Shown here: positions 57,320-64,000 of the stretch, in pieces
Layout: each line of letters starts with the position of its first letter
How positions within the stretch are numbered: the first letter of the stretch is position 1
DNA from: Thalassospira sp. TSL5-1
GTDB lineage: Bacteria; Pseudomonadota; Alphaproteobacteria; Rhodospirillales; Thalassospiraceae
Length of the DNA stretch: 64,000 nt
Direction: 5' to 3'
Assembly: GCF_001907695.1 (NCBI RefSeq)
Contig: NZ_KV880639.1
Coordinates: forward strand, 198,103 to 262,102
Translations under genes and position numbers: made by a program
Notes under the pieces: generated by a model
The model's database searches: none
Told to the model about the DNA's origin: nothing
The model's input: the letters and a program-made list of their open reading frames with translations, nothing else

Positions 57320-58324
57320 ATGACAAACAGCCCCAACCCGCCCGAGATGACGCCAGCCCAAACCCTTTTGTCGGGGACGGGCAACCTGTTTAAACGCGGC
57401 CTTAAAATCAGCCATTTGCGCATGATTGTAGCGATGGAAGAAACCGGGCAAATCAGCCTTGCCGCCGCCATGCTGAAAACATCGCAACCCGCCGCATCAC
57501 GATTGTTATCGGAAATGGAGGATATGCTGGGGACCCGCCTGTGCGAACGCGGTGCGCGCGGTGTAGAAATGACCAATGCTGGCCGGGCCCTGGCCCAGCG
57601 TGCCCGCACAATGCTCATTGAAATGCGCGAGGCCGAACGCGAAATCGAGGATATTAAAAATGGTGGCGGCACTGTTTTTATTGGTGCAGTAACGGCCGCT
57701 GCTGTTGATTTGGTGGTGCCCGTAGTGCGCGATATTCAATCGCGCAATGCCCGGTTCGAGGCCCAGGTTGCCATCGGCCCATCACACATCCTGATCAAAA
57801 GCCTGCTGGCCGGGGAGTATGACTTTGTCATCGGGCGTGTGCCCCAAGATATTGATCCGCGCCTTTTCAATATCTGGCAAATTCGTAGCGAAAAAATCCG
57901 TCTGCTTGTCCGCAAGGGGCACCCCCTTTTGGCCCATAATCCTGTATCCTTGGCACAGCTTGCCCGATATGAATGGATATTGCCCCCACCAGGCAACCTG
58001 ATGCGCCGCACCATCGAGGATATTTTTATCGCCCAAAACCTGCCGCTGCCGCATTCGGGGCTGAATACGGCGTCGCTGCTGGTCACATTGGCTGCCATCA
58101 TGGAAAGCGATGCCATCGCCCCAATGGCCGAAGAGGTAACATCCCTTCTGGCGCGCGGCGGTGCCATTACCGAAATGCCGCTGACAGAAGCCATCGAAAT
58201 CAAACCCTACAGTCTGCTCACGGCTGCGGGGCATCGCCTTTCGCCCTCGGCGCAAATGATATCGGACCATATCCTGGCCCGCATCGAAGGTAACAAACAG
58301 GCCCGTGTCACAACCGACCATTAA
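57320..58324 (+). CDS. gbpR: LysR-family regulator, GbpR-like
   Basis: A 334-residue LysR regulator. The helix-turn-helix lies at about residues 30-90 (ISHLRMIVAMEETGQISLAA then SQPAASRLLSEMEDMLG), and the effector-binding domain follows. In Agrobacterium GbpR is divergent from chvE and controls it in response to sugars; the same gene order is seen here. ATG 57320 is used because CGGAG precedes it and earlier starts lack conserved content. The regulator type is certain; the symbol rests on context. Confidence 0.85.
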   Translation: MTNSPNPPEMTPAQTLLSGTGNLFKRGLKISHLRMIVAMEETGQISLAAAMLKTSQPAASRLLSEMEDMLGTRLCERGARGVEMTNAGRALAQRARTMLIEMREAEREIEDIKNGGGTVFIGAVTAAAVDLVVPVVRDIQSRNARFEAQVAIGPSHILIKSLLAGEYDFVIGRVPQDIDPRLFNIWQIRSEKIRLLVRKGHPLLAHNPVSLAQLARYEWILPPPGNLMRRTIEDIFIAQNLPLPHSGLNTASLLVTLAAIMESDAIAPMAEEVTSLLARGGAITEMPLTEAIEIKPYSLLTAAGHRLSPSAQMISDHILARIEGNKQARVTTDH

Positions 58325-58624
58325 CCAGCCCTGCCGTTTCATCGTCCGGCAGCCCCCATCGCGACACTTTTAACTTCGTCCGGGCTTGTCGGCAGCGATC
58401 CAAAACGATATACTTATACTCTCTCCCCCATTTGCAAAAGCAATGCGCGCAACAGGTTTGGCGCATACGCGACAGATATGTTCAGACGATACATCACGTT
58501 CTGCATCCTGCCGCGAACCCTCCATTTTACAAAACATTCCCTGATGGTGGCCCGGCTTTATCGGGCCTGAAAGCTGCATGCCGAAAAACCGTGCCACAGG
58601 GACCCGTTTAAGCAGGAAATCCCA
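58325..58624. other. Gap before the first P-loop gene
   Basis: About 300 bases with no credible gene. A short inverted repeat GGCCCG/CGGGCC lies at 58549-58567 without a T run. Confidence 0.45.
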
Positions 58625-59179
58625 ATGCCGTTATCTTACCCGGAAAACCTTGTGGTTCTAACCGGTGGCCCCGGTGCCGGTAAAACCACTCTGATCAATT
58701 ATTTGAACACGCTTGGTTATGAAACCAGCCCCGAGATTGCCCGAAACGTTATTGAAACCCAGCAAAAACAAGGTGGCACTGCCCTGCCCTGGCAGGATAA
58801 CGAAGCCTATTGCAGGCTTATGACTGAAGGTTCCATGCGTGCCTGGCAGGTTGGTATGGCCCTGGCACCCGTGACGGTATTTTTCGACCGGGGCCTGCCT
58901 GATGCGCTGGCCCATCGACGGCTATACCAACTGCCCGAAGACAGCACCTTAAATCAGGTCATTAAAACCTGTCGGTACCGACAAACCGTTTTCATTTTGC
59001 CACCCTGGCCGGAAATTTACCAAACCGATACCGCCAGAAAACAAAGCCTTGCCGAGGCCATTAAAACCTATGACGTTTTGCATCAAACCTATCTTGACTG
59101 CGGCTACACCCCGGTCGAAATAGCCAAAGGCCCGGTTGAACAGCGGGCGGAACAAATATTAACACTGCTATCGCGATGA
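58625..59179 (+). CDS. P-loop AAA-type ATP-binding protein, paralogue 1
   Basis: A 184-residue cytoplasmic protein of the AAA_28 type, small P-loop kinase-like proteins. Walker A is TGGPGAGKTTLINYL at residues 13-27; VFFDRGLPDALAHRR serves as the Walker B-like region, and the lid-like segment is ILPPWPEIYQTDTARKQS. It lacks any second domain. The near-identical gene at 59816-60370 suggests a duplication. The substrate is unknown; a nucleotide or small-metabolite kinase role is possible. Confidence 0.8.
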   Translation: MPLSYPENLVVLTGGPGAGKTTLINYLNTLGYETSPEIARNVIETQQKQGGTALPWQDNEAYCRLMTEGSMRAWQVGMALAPVTVFFDRGLPDALAHRRLYQLPEDSTLNQVIKTCRYRQTVFILPPWPEIYQTDTARKQSLAEAIKTYDVLHQTYLDCGYTPVEIAKGPVEQRAEQILTLLSR

Positions 59180-59221
59180 CCGCTTAAACACAAAAGCTGA
59201 CAGCCCGCGCATGATAGCGGA

Positions 59222-59668
59222 TCAATCTGATGCACTTGCCAGTCGCATATGCAAAATCGGAAACGGATTGCCCTCGCCATCTGTTTCCGAACGGCCAAAA
59301 ACAACAAAGCCCATGCGTTGATAAAAACCAACCGCATCAGGGTTTTGTTCGTTCACATCAACATCGGTGATCCCGTGCGTTGTTATGGCATCGGCGACCA
59401 ATGCACGGCCAATGCCCTGCCCCATCATATTTGGGGTCACAAACAACATTTCGATGCGCTGTTTGGCGATGCCGATAAAGCCGGTGATGACCCCGTTTTC
59501 ATCCCGGGCACAGAACAGCTCAACGGCATCAAAATACTGATCAAGGATCACATCACGCAAACGCAGAATGTCCTTTTCAACCAGAAAGGCATGCGTGGCG
59601 CGTACCGACCTTTCCCATAATGAAATCAGCTCGTTATAGTCTTGAGGACCGGTTCCTGAAATCAGCAT
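59222..59668 (-). CDS. GNAT family acetyltransferase
   Basis: A 148-residue N-acetyltransferase. The acetyl-CoA motif is seen in LFVTPNMMGQGIGRALV, and the C-terminal NEQNPDAVGFYQRMGFVV is typical. Similar small GNAT proteins include YjaB-type enzymes. ATG 59668 is chosen because AAGGA lies about ten bases upstream; longer versions start in a non-conserved part. It lies between two paralogous P-loop genes, on the opposite strand. Confidence 0.88.
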   Translation of the reverse strand: MLISGTGPQDYNELISLWERSVRATHAFLVEKDILRLRDVILDQYFDAVELFCARDENGVITGFIGIAKQRIEMLFVTPNMMGQGIGRALVADAITTHGITDVDVNEQNPDAVGFYQRMGFVVFGRSETDGEGNPFPILHMRLASASD

Positions 59669-59815
59669 ATTGACAGTCCTTATCCTTCCCATTAATGCCC
59701 GGCCTCTCTTTATCGCAATGGGTACCTCTTCTCGATAAAAATCTTTATTCACGCCATCAGCTTGCCGCAAAGCGCCGCCATATGGTGCCGCCTTGAGCAG
59801 GGAATACGAATATCA

Positions 59816-60370
59816 ATGCAAGTGCCTTATCCAACGAACCTTGTTGTCATCACCGGTGGCCCCGGTGCAGGCAAAACCACACTGATCAATTATTTGAATG
59901 AACGCGGCTATGAAACCAGCCCGGAGGTTGCCCGAAACGTTATTGAAACCCAGCAGGAACGCGGCGGCACGGCCCTGCCCTGGCAGGATAACGAAGCCTA
60001 TTGCAGGCTTATGATCCGGGGGTGCATCCGTGCCTGGCAGGAAGGCATGAGCCAGGACCCGTTACCGGTGTTTTTTGACCGGGGCCTGCCCGATACCCTG
60101 ACCCATCGGCGGTTATCCAAGCTGGACGAAGACACAGCCTTAAAGCAGGCGATTGAAACCTATCGTTACCGAAGGACAGTTTTTATCCTGCCGCCCTGGG
60201 CCGAAATCTACAAAACTGATAATGCGCGAACAAAAACCTTCGCCGAGGCCGTCAAGACATATGTGATTTTATACCGCACCTATCTTGAATGTGGCTATGA
60301 ACCCATCGAAATACGCAAAGGCCCGGTTGAACAACGGGCCGCACAAATACTGGCACGGCTAAAGCTGTGA
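59816..60370 (+). CDS. P-loop AAA-type ATP-binding protein, paralogue 2
   Basis: A 184-residue protein about 70% identical by eye to the one at 58625-59179. The conserved blocks are VVITGGPGAGKTTLINYLNE, YETSPEVARNVIETQQ, ALPWQDNEAYCRLM, FFDRGLPDTLTHRR and ILPPWAEIYKTD. ATG 59816 (MQVPYP) is chosen because CAGGGAA precedes it and it aligns with paralogue 1. It is followed 36 bases later by the nuclease gene, so these may be cotranscribed. Confidence 0.8.
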   Translation: MQVPYPTNLVVITGGPGAGKTTLINYLNERGYETSPEVARNVIETQQERGGTALPWQDNEAYCRLMIRGCIRAWQEGMSQDPLPVFFDRGLPDTLTHRRLSKLDEDTALKQAIETYRYRRTVFILPPWAEIYKTDNARTKTFAEAVKTYVILYRTYLECGYEPIEIRKGPVEQRAAQILARLKL

Positions 60371-60406
60371 CCAAGCAAAAACAAAAACCGAGCAAACGAG
60401 CAAACC

Positions 60407-60859
60407 ATGAAGAAACCGATCTGCCGCACGATCATTGCGGCAGCCCTTGGCCTTGGTAGTATTCTGCCTGCCAGGGCCCACGCCGCCTGCTATGACTGGC
60501 CGTTACGCCAGCGGGGCGGTGAATATGCCTATGATGGCGATACCATTTACGTCCTGATCCCCGGCCTGCCCGGCGAAATTGCCCAAATGTCGGTTCGGGT
60601 GCGCGGGGTGGACACCCCCGAAATTCGTGGCAAATGTACCAGTGAAAAGCAACTTGCCAGCAAGGCCCGCGATTATGCCCGCCAAAGCCTGAAACAGGCA
60701 AAAAAGGTGGAGTTTTGCGAACCCGAATGGGGTCGTTATGGCGGGCGCGTTGTGGCATCGGTCCGTATTGATGGCCGTGCACTGGACCAGGAACTAATCA
60801 GTGCCGGTCTTGCCCGCCCCTATGACGGCAAAACCAAACGGGCACCGTGGTGCGGTTAA
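60407..60859 (+). CDS. Exported thermonuclease-like (SNase) protein
   Basis: A 150-residue protein with a signal peptide (IIAAALGLGSILPARAHA). The staphylococcal nuclease fold is seen in YDGDTIYV, VRVRGVDTPEIRGKC and GRYGGRVVASV, with the Arg and Glu of the active site in RGVDTPE and the second Arg in GGRVV. The end DQELISAGLARPYDG is typical. It probably degrades nucleic acid in the periplasm or outside the cell. The four Cys residues suggest disulfides. Confidence 0.9.
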   Translation: MKKPICRTIIAAALGLGSILPARAHAACYDWPLRQRGGEYAYDGDTIYVLIPGLPGEIAQMSVRVRGVDTPEIRGKCTSEKQLASKARDYARQSLKQAKKVEFCEPEWGRYGGRVVASVRIDGRALDQELISAGLARPYDGKTKRAPWCG

Positions 60860-60892
60860 CGCAAACCAAAACAAAATAAAGTCAAATCAAAC

Positions 60893-60927
60893 AAAACCCG
60901 GCGGCACCAAAGGCACCGCCGGGTTTT
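60893..60927. terminator. Bidirectional terminator after the nuclease gene
   Basis: AAAACCCGGCGG and CCGCCGGGTTTT pair in a long stem with T runs on both strands, between the convergent nuclease and HAD genes. Confidence 0.9.
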
Positions 60928-60954
60928 CAATTGCATGCTGACAAAAACGGGATA

Positions 60955-61446
60955 TCAGAAATTGCCCGGTGCACATTGCAGGCAGGTCAGGCCCAGGTCC
61001 CGCCATTTATCCACCACCGACTGGCGATCATCCACCACCAGCCAGGGGGCAAAACCATCCGCCCGGATTTGATGTAACAAATCTTCTTTGACATCCTCGT
61101 CACTGCGATGATCGGCATCCACCGGGCGTAAATAAACACCATCAAACGGAATTTCATGCGCCGTCAGCCAGGCTTCGGTGCGCGCCCGCCAGCCTTCGGG
61201 CCGCCCCGTACAAATGACAATCGCCTGCCCCGTCCCATGCAAAATGCGCAGCAGGCGTTCAATATCAGCGACCGGTGCGGTGTGGTCCATCGCATCAAAA
61301 AAGGCATCCCAGTGTTTGACCGGGCCATGCACCAAATGCCCCAGCACATCGGCATCAAATTCGGCCAAGGTGCCATCCACATCAAACACCACCGCCGGAC
61401 GGGGGGCTGTTTCTGATCCCGGTTTATCCATAAGGCTTTGTGTCAT
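60955..61446 (-). CDS. HAD-superfamily phosphatase, PNK 3'-phosphatase-like
   Basis: A 163-residue HAD phosphatase. The nucleophile motif is AVVFDVDGTLAEFDAD at residue 18, motif II has ICTGRPEGWRARTEAWL, and the acidic motif is WLVVDDRQSVVDKWRDLGL. This layout resembles the phosphatase domain of T4-type polynucleotide kinase and other cap-less HAD proteins. The C-terminus ends CLQCAPGNF. It overlaps the upstream histidine phosphatase gene by four bases, indicating a shared operon with the hydrolase and ABC genes. Confidence 0.82.
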   Translation of the reverse strand: MTQSLMDKPGSETAPRPAVVFDVDGTLAEFDADVLGHLVHGPVKHWDAFFDAMDHTAPVADIERLLRILHGTGQAIVICTGRPEGWRARTEAWLTAHEIPFDGVYLRPVDADHRSDEDVKEDLLHQIRADGFAPWLVVDDRQSVVDKWRDLGLTCLQCAPGNF

Positions 61447-62048
61447 CGTGCATTTTCCTGCGGGTTATCATCTGCCCGTGCGCCAAGCTGTTTGTATTCC
61501 CAGCGACCATCAACGGGGGTAAAGAGAAAGGGCGTTGCATTCAAAATGCGCGGGCCATCGGCATCAAAGCCGGTTAAATGCAAAATGCACCGCATCACGC
61601 CGGAATGGGCCACAATCAAGGTATGCCCCTGTTTGGCATCATGGTCCGCCAGCGCGATATTCAGCGCATTGCACACCCGTTTGCACATATCGTTAAACGG
61701 CTCGCCCGCAGGTGGTGTATCAAAACGCGGGCAAATTTCCGTGACAGGACGCCCTTCCAGGTCACCCCAATGCCGTTCACGCAAACCGGGCAGCAGGGTT
61801 GGCACCAGGCCGGGCATCGCCAGTTCGGCGGTATGGCGGGCCCGCTGTTGCGGGCTGGCAAAAACCGCCCGCCACGGCCATTCCGCCAGCAAGGGGGCCG
61901 CGGCCCGTGCCTGTTTTTCGCCTGTCGTATTCAGGGGAACTTCGGTGGAACCGGCAATAACGCCGGTTCGGTTGGCTTCCGTTTCGCCATGCCGCATAAA
62001 AACAAACGGCACAGCAGGCATATCATAATGCCAATAGGGAAAAATCAT
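61443..62048 (-). CDS. Histidine phosphatase family protein
   Basis: A 201-residue protein with the phosphohistidine motif FMRHGETEANRTG near residue 17, a second His in VAHSGVMRCIL and the acidic LRERHWGDLEGR motif in between. Relatives are phosphoglycerate-mutase-like phosphatases acting on small phosphoesters (for example alpha-ribazole phosphate). The start at 62048 follows the MBL gene by 10 bases with AAGGCG upstream; an internal ATG at residue 10 is also possible. The substrate is unknown. Confidence 0.85.
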   Translation of the reverse strand: MIFPYWHYDMPAVPFVFMRHGETEANRTGVIAGSTEVPLNTTGEKQARAAAPLLAEWPWRAVFASPQQRARHTAELAMPGLVPTLLPGLRERHWGDLEGRPVTEICPRFDTPPAGEPFNDMCKRVCNALNIALADHDAKQGHTLIVAHSGVMRCILHLTGFDADGPRILNATPFLFTPVDGRWEYKQLGARADDNPQENAR

Positions 62049-62058
62049 ACGTCACGCC

Positions 62059-63147
62059 TTAAAGATAAAACCGGTCCGATAGCTGTAACCGGCCTTCAAA
62101 CCCTTCCACAAGGCCGAATTCCTCGGGTTGGGTGCAAAATAACGGCACAATCTGCAACGCATGGCAGGACTGTGCCACTTCCACCACATCGCTTAGGCGC
62201 GGATGCACATTCCAGCGGTGAAAGGCGCCCTTCCCCTCGCTGACAAAACGACGGGCCGTTTCGGACATATGGCCGGTATAAATGATTTTTGCATCCCGCC
62301 CCAAACGGCCCTCCGATTGCCATTTACGGCTAATCTCGCCCGCCGCCCCCTTGGTTCCGCAGGGCGAATGGCACAATAACAGCCGGGCATTGGGGTTAAA
62401 TTCGCGGGCTTTTGCGCTCAGGCGGCGCAAATCGGCAATGGCATCATCATGCACAAAATCGCGCCCGCCCGGTGCCAGCACCTGCTGCACCCGGCCAAAA
62501 CACCGCATGTCCATTGTCCAGTCGGTGAAACCGGCCCGTTCAAACAGCAGGGCCATTTCGGCCGCGCGGCCACTGGGCGGCACAGGAAACAGAATTTGCC
62601 CGTCATAGCCACCAACCGCTGCCAGCAGGCTTTCAATCCGGTCGCGCTGCGAGACATTATACATCCCGTAAGAGGCATCGCACAAAACCGTCGCGGCATC
62701 GGGGGCCTGATCATATAAAAAATAATCAGATTCCGTGCAAATATCGCCCGTATAAAGCACCCCACCCGCCAGATCAAAATGCAACCATACCCCGCCAAAG
62801 GCATGGCCGGTGCGCCCGGTGGTAACCGTCACACCATCGACCTGTATTTCACCAAAGGCAGGCAAAATGTTCACATCCGCCCCGGATGGCAGCGACTTGG
62901 CCGTGATGGCCGTGCAATAAATCGGCAACCCCGCCTCGATCGCATAGCGGGCCGCACCAATATGATCGATATGGTCGTGGCTTATGAAAACGGCGTTAAC
63001 TTTGGTCAGCCAGGCAGGATCAAACCCCGGTTCATTTTCCAGGCCATCGCCACAATCAAGCAACCAGCGCCGGTTTAAAAAATCCAGCCGGATACAGGCC
63101 GGGGCCTTCTCCCCCAGGCCGGATAAAATACGAATACCTGCCGCCAT
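62059..63147 (-). CDS. Metallo-beta-lactamase-fold hydrolase
   Basis: A 362-residue MBL-fold protein with the metal motif SHDHIDHIGA near residue 65, a His in GRTGHAFGG, an Asp in LYTGDICTES and a further His in IIYTGHMSET. The longer C-terminal part is unlike RNase Z. PhnP-type enzymes of this fold hydrolyse cyclic phosphodiesters, and neighbours are phosphatases and an ABC ATPase, so phosphodiester use is a reasonable guess. ATG 63147 shares one base with the ATPase stop (TAATG), preceded by GGAGG. Confidence 0.82.
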   Translation of the reverse strand: MAAGIRILSGLGEKAPACIRLDFLNRRWLLDCGDGLENEPGFDPAWLTKVNAVFISHDHIDHIGAARYAIEAGLPIYCTAITAKSLPSGADVNILPAFGEIQVDGVTVTTGRTGHAFGGVWLHFDLAGGVLYTGDICTESDYFLYDQAPDAATVLCDASYGMYNVSQRDRIESLLAAVGGYDGQILFPVPPSGRAAEMALLFERAGFTDWTMDMRCFGRVQQVLAPGGRDFVHDDAIADLRRLSAKAREFNPNARLLLCHSPCGTKGAAGEISRKWQSEGRLGRDAKIIYTGHMSETARRFVSEGKGAFHRWNVHPRLSDVVEVAQSCHALQIVPLFCTQPEEFGLVEGFEGRLQLSDRFYL

Positions 63148-64000
63148 TATGCTGCCTCCTGGCGCGAAAAGACCCATCCATCGCGTACGGACAGGGAAAT
63201 ATTGTCGCCAATACGCGCACGATAATCATTGTAAACCGGCAGGGCATGGCCGTTTGCAAGGCGAACCGCCAGTCGGAACCGCCCGCCCAAATACACACAA
63301 TCCTCGACTTTACCGGCCAGTGTGCCCTGACCATCCACCCGGATGTCTTCGGGGCGCAAACACAGGCCCAGCGTATCGTTCTCGCGGGCTTGGCTGGCAA
63401 TATTGACGCAAATACGCGCCGGAATATCCGCATCCCCCAACCGCACCGCACAGCGGCCATTGTCCTGCAGGGTAATATCGCCCACCGGCAGCACCGCCCC
63501 GGCACCGACAAAACCAGCCACCATCTGGTCACTGGGCTCGCGATACAGGGTTTCGGGCGCGGCCATCTGGCGAATGTGTCCACCATCCATCACCGCAATC
63601 CGGTCCGCCATCGCCATCGCTTCGGCCTGGTCATGGGTGACATAAATCATGGTTGCGCCGGTACGACGGTGAAAATCCAGGAAGGCCTCCTGCATGGTCT
63701 CACGCAAATGCACATCCAGGTTTGCCAAGGGTTCATCAAGCAACACCGCACGCGGTTCCATCACCAGACAGCGTGCAAGAGCAACACGCTGGCGTTGCCC
63801 GCCGCTTAGCTCCGAAGGCGAGCGGTCGGCATAATTTTCCAACGATACAATCGACAACGCCTCGCGAATGCGCCGGTCCCGTTCCGCGCGCGACATTTTA
63901 CGCACCTCCAACGGATAGCCCACATTGCGCGCGACCGACATATGCGGCCACAGGGCATAAGACTGAAACACAATGCCCAGATTGCGGTCTTCCGGTGCGA
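63147..64000 (-). CDS. ABC transporter ATPase, iron/AEP/polyamine type (partial)
   Basis: The gene enters the window from the right end at 64000. The visible part starts within the Q-loop region (VFQSYALWPHMSVARNVGYP), so Walker A lies outside the window. The signature is LSGGQRQRVALARCLV and Walker B is AVLLDEPLANLD, followed by THDQAEAMAMADRI and a TOBE-like C-terminal domain. This is the CUT1/FbpC/PotA class, used for iron, phosphonate, sugar or polyamine import. Phosphatase neighbours suggest an organophosphate substrate. Confidence 0.88.
   Translation of the reverse strand, partial: APEDRNLGIVFQSYALWPHMSVARNVGYPLEVRKMSRAERDRRIREALSIVSLENYADRSPSELSGGQRQRVALARCLVMEPRAVLLDEPLANLDVHLRETMQEAFLDFHRRTGATMIYVTHDQAEAMAMADRIAVMDGGHIRQMAAPETLYREPSDQMVAGFVGAGAVLPVGDITLQDNGRCAVRLGDADIPARICVNIASQARENDTLGLCLRPEDIRVDGQGTLAGKVEDCVYLGGRFRLAVRLANGHALPVYNDYRARIGDNISLSVRDGWVFSRQEAA

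Overview
The window reads as a chromosomal segment of an alphaproteobacterium, most likely a marine Rhodospirillales member of the Thalassospira type. This is inferred from gene content and order: a DUF2232-type gene before rplI, alr-mlaEF-radA-cvpA-purF, the yfgM-bamB-der order, DUF2794, a short class I ribonucleotide reductase, groESL under CIRCE, the glmS-glmU-gph neighbourhood, and a ChvE/GguAB/GbpR sugar system with an arabinonate-type dehydratase. No rRNA is present, so genus level is a guess. Coding density is high and most genes share one GC-rich codon style.

Layout. 0-9.9 kb (+ strand): rplI, dnaB, alr, mlaE-mlaF, radA, cvpA, purF and a short-chain dehydrogenase. 9.9-17.8 kb (- strand): an accessory, partly AT-rich island of type VI secretion (T6SS)-like effector modules. 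It holds two DUF4123 chaperone genes with an almost identical 5' part, one large toxin that appears to carry a frameshift, its immunity gene, two further immunity-like genes next to decayed toxin fragments, two membrane-anchored paralogues, and a duplicated 3' end of the neighbouring dehydrogenase gene. 17.8-22.8 kb: a NitT/TauT-type ABC transporter with a fused double permease, a 5-formyltetrahydrofolate cyclo-ligase-like gene and a divergent RpiR regulator.

22.9-28.9 kb: der, bamB and a YfgM-like gene (- strand), then a lipoprotein gene behind a possible sigma-54 promoter, a DUF2794 gene and a Sel1-repeat gene. 29-35.6 kb (- strand): nrdB, nrdA, a membrane PQQ-dependent dehydrogenase and fliN. 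35.7-43.1 kb: a PLP enzyme, Hsp20, an Old Yellow Enzyme homologue, a zinc alcohol dehydrogenase, groEL/groES with CIRCE, and a DUF805 gene. 43.3-51 kb: a large six-heme cytochrome c, glmS, glmU, gph and tRNA-Val(CAC).

51.2-58.3 kb: a sugar catabolism and uptake locus (dehydratase, gguB, gguA, chvE) with a divergent GbpR-like LysR regulator. 58.6-60.9 kb: two near-duplicate P-loop proteins flanking an acetyltransferase, then a secreted nuclease. 61-64 kb: an overlapping cluster of HAD phosphatase, histidine phosphatase, metallo-beta-lactamase-fold hydrolase and an ABC ATPase cut by the window end.

The part most worth a second look is the 9.9-17.6 kb island. Its remnants record module turnover: toxin bodies decay while immunity-like genes stay intact, and the chaperone 5' block is reused. 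All family names are assigned by reading motifs; no database search was run.
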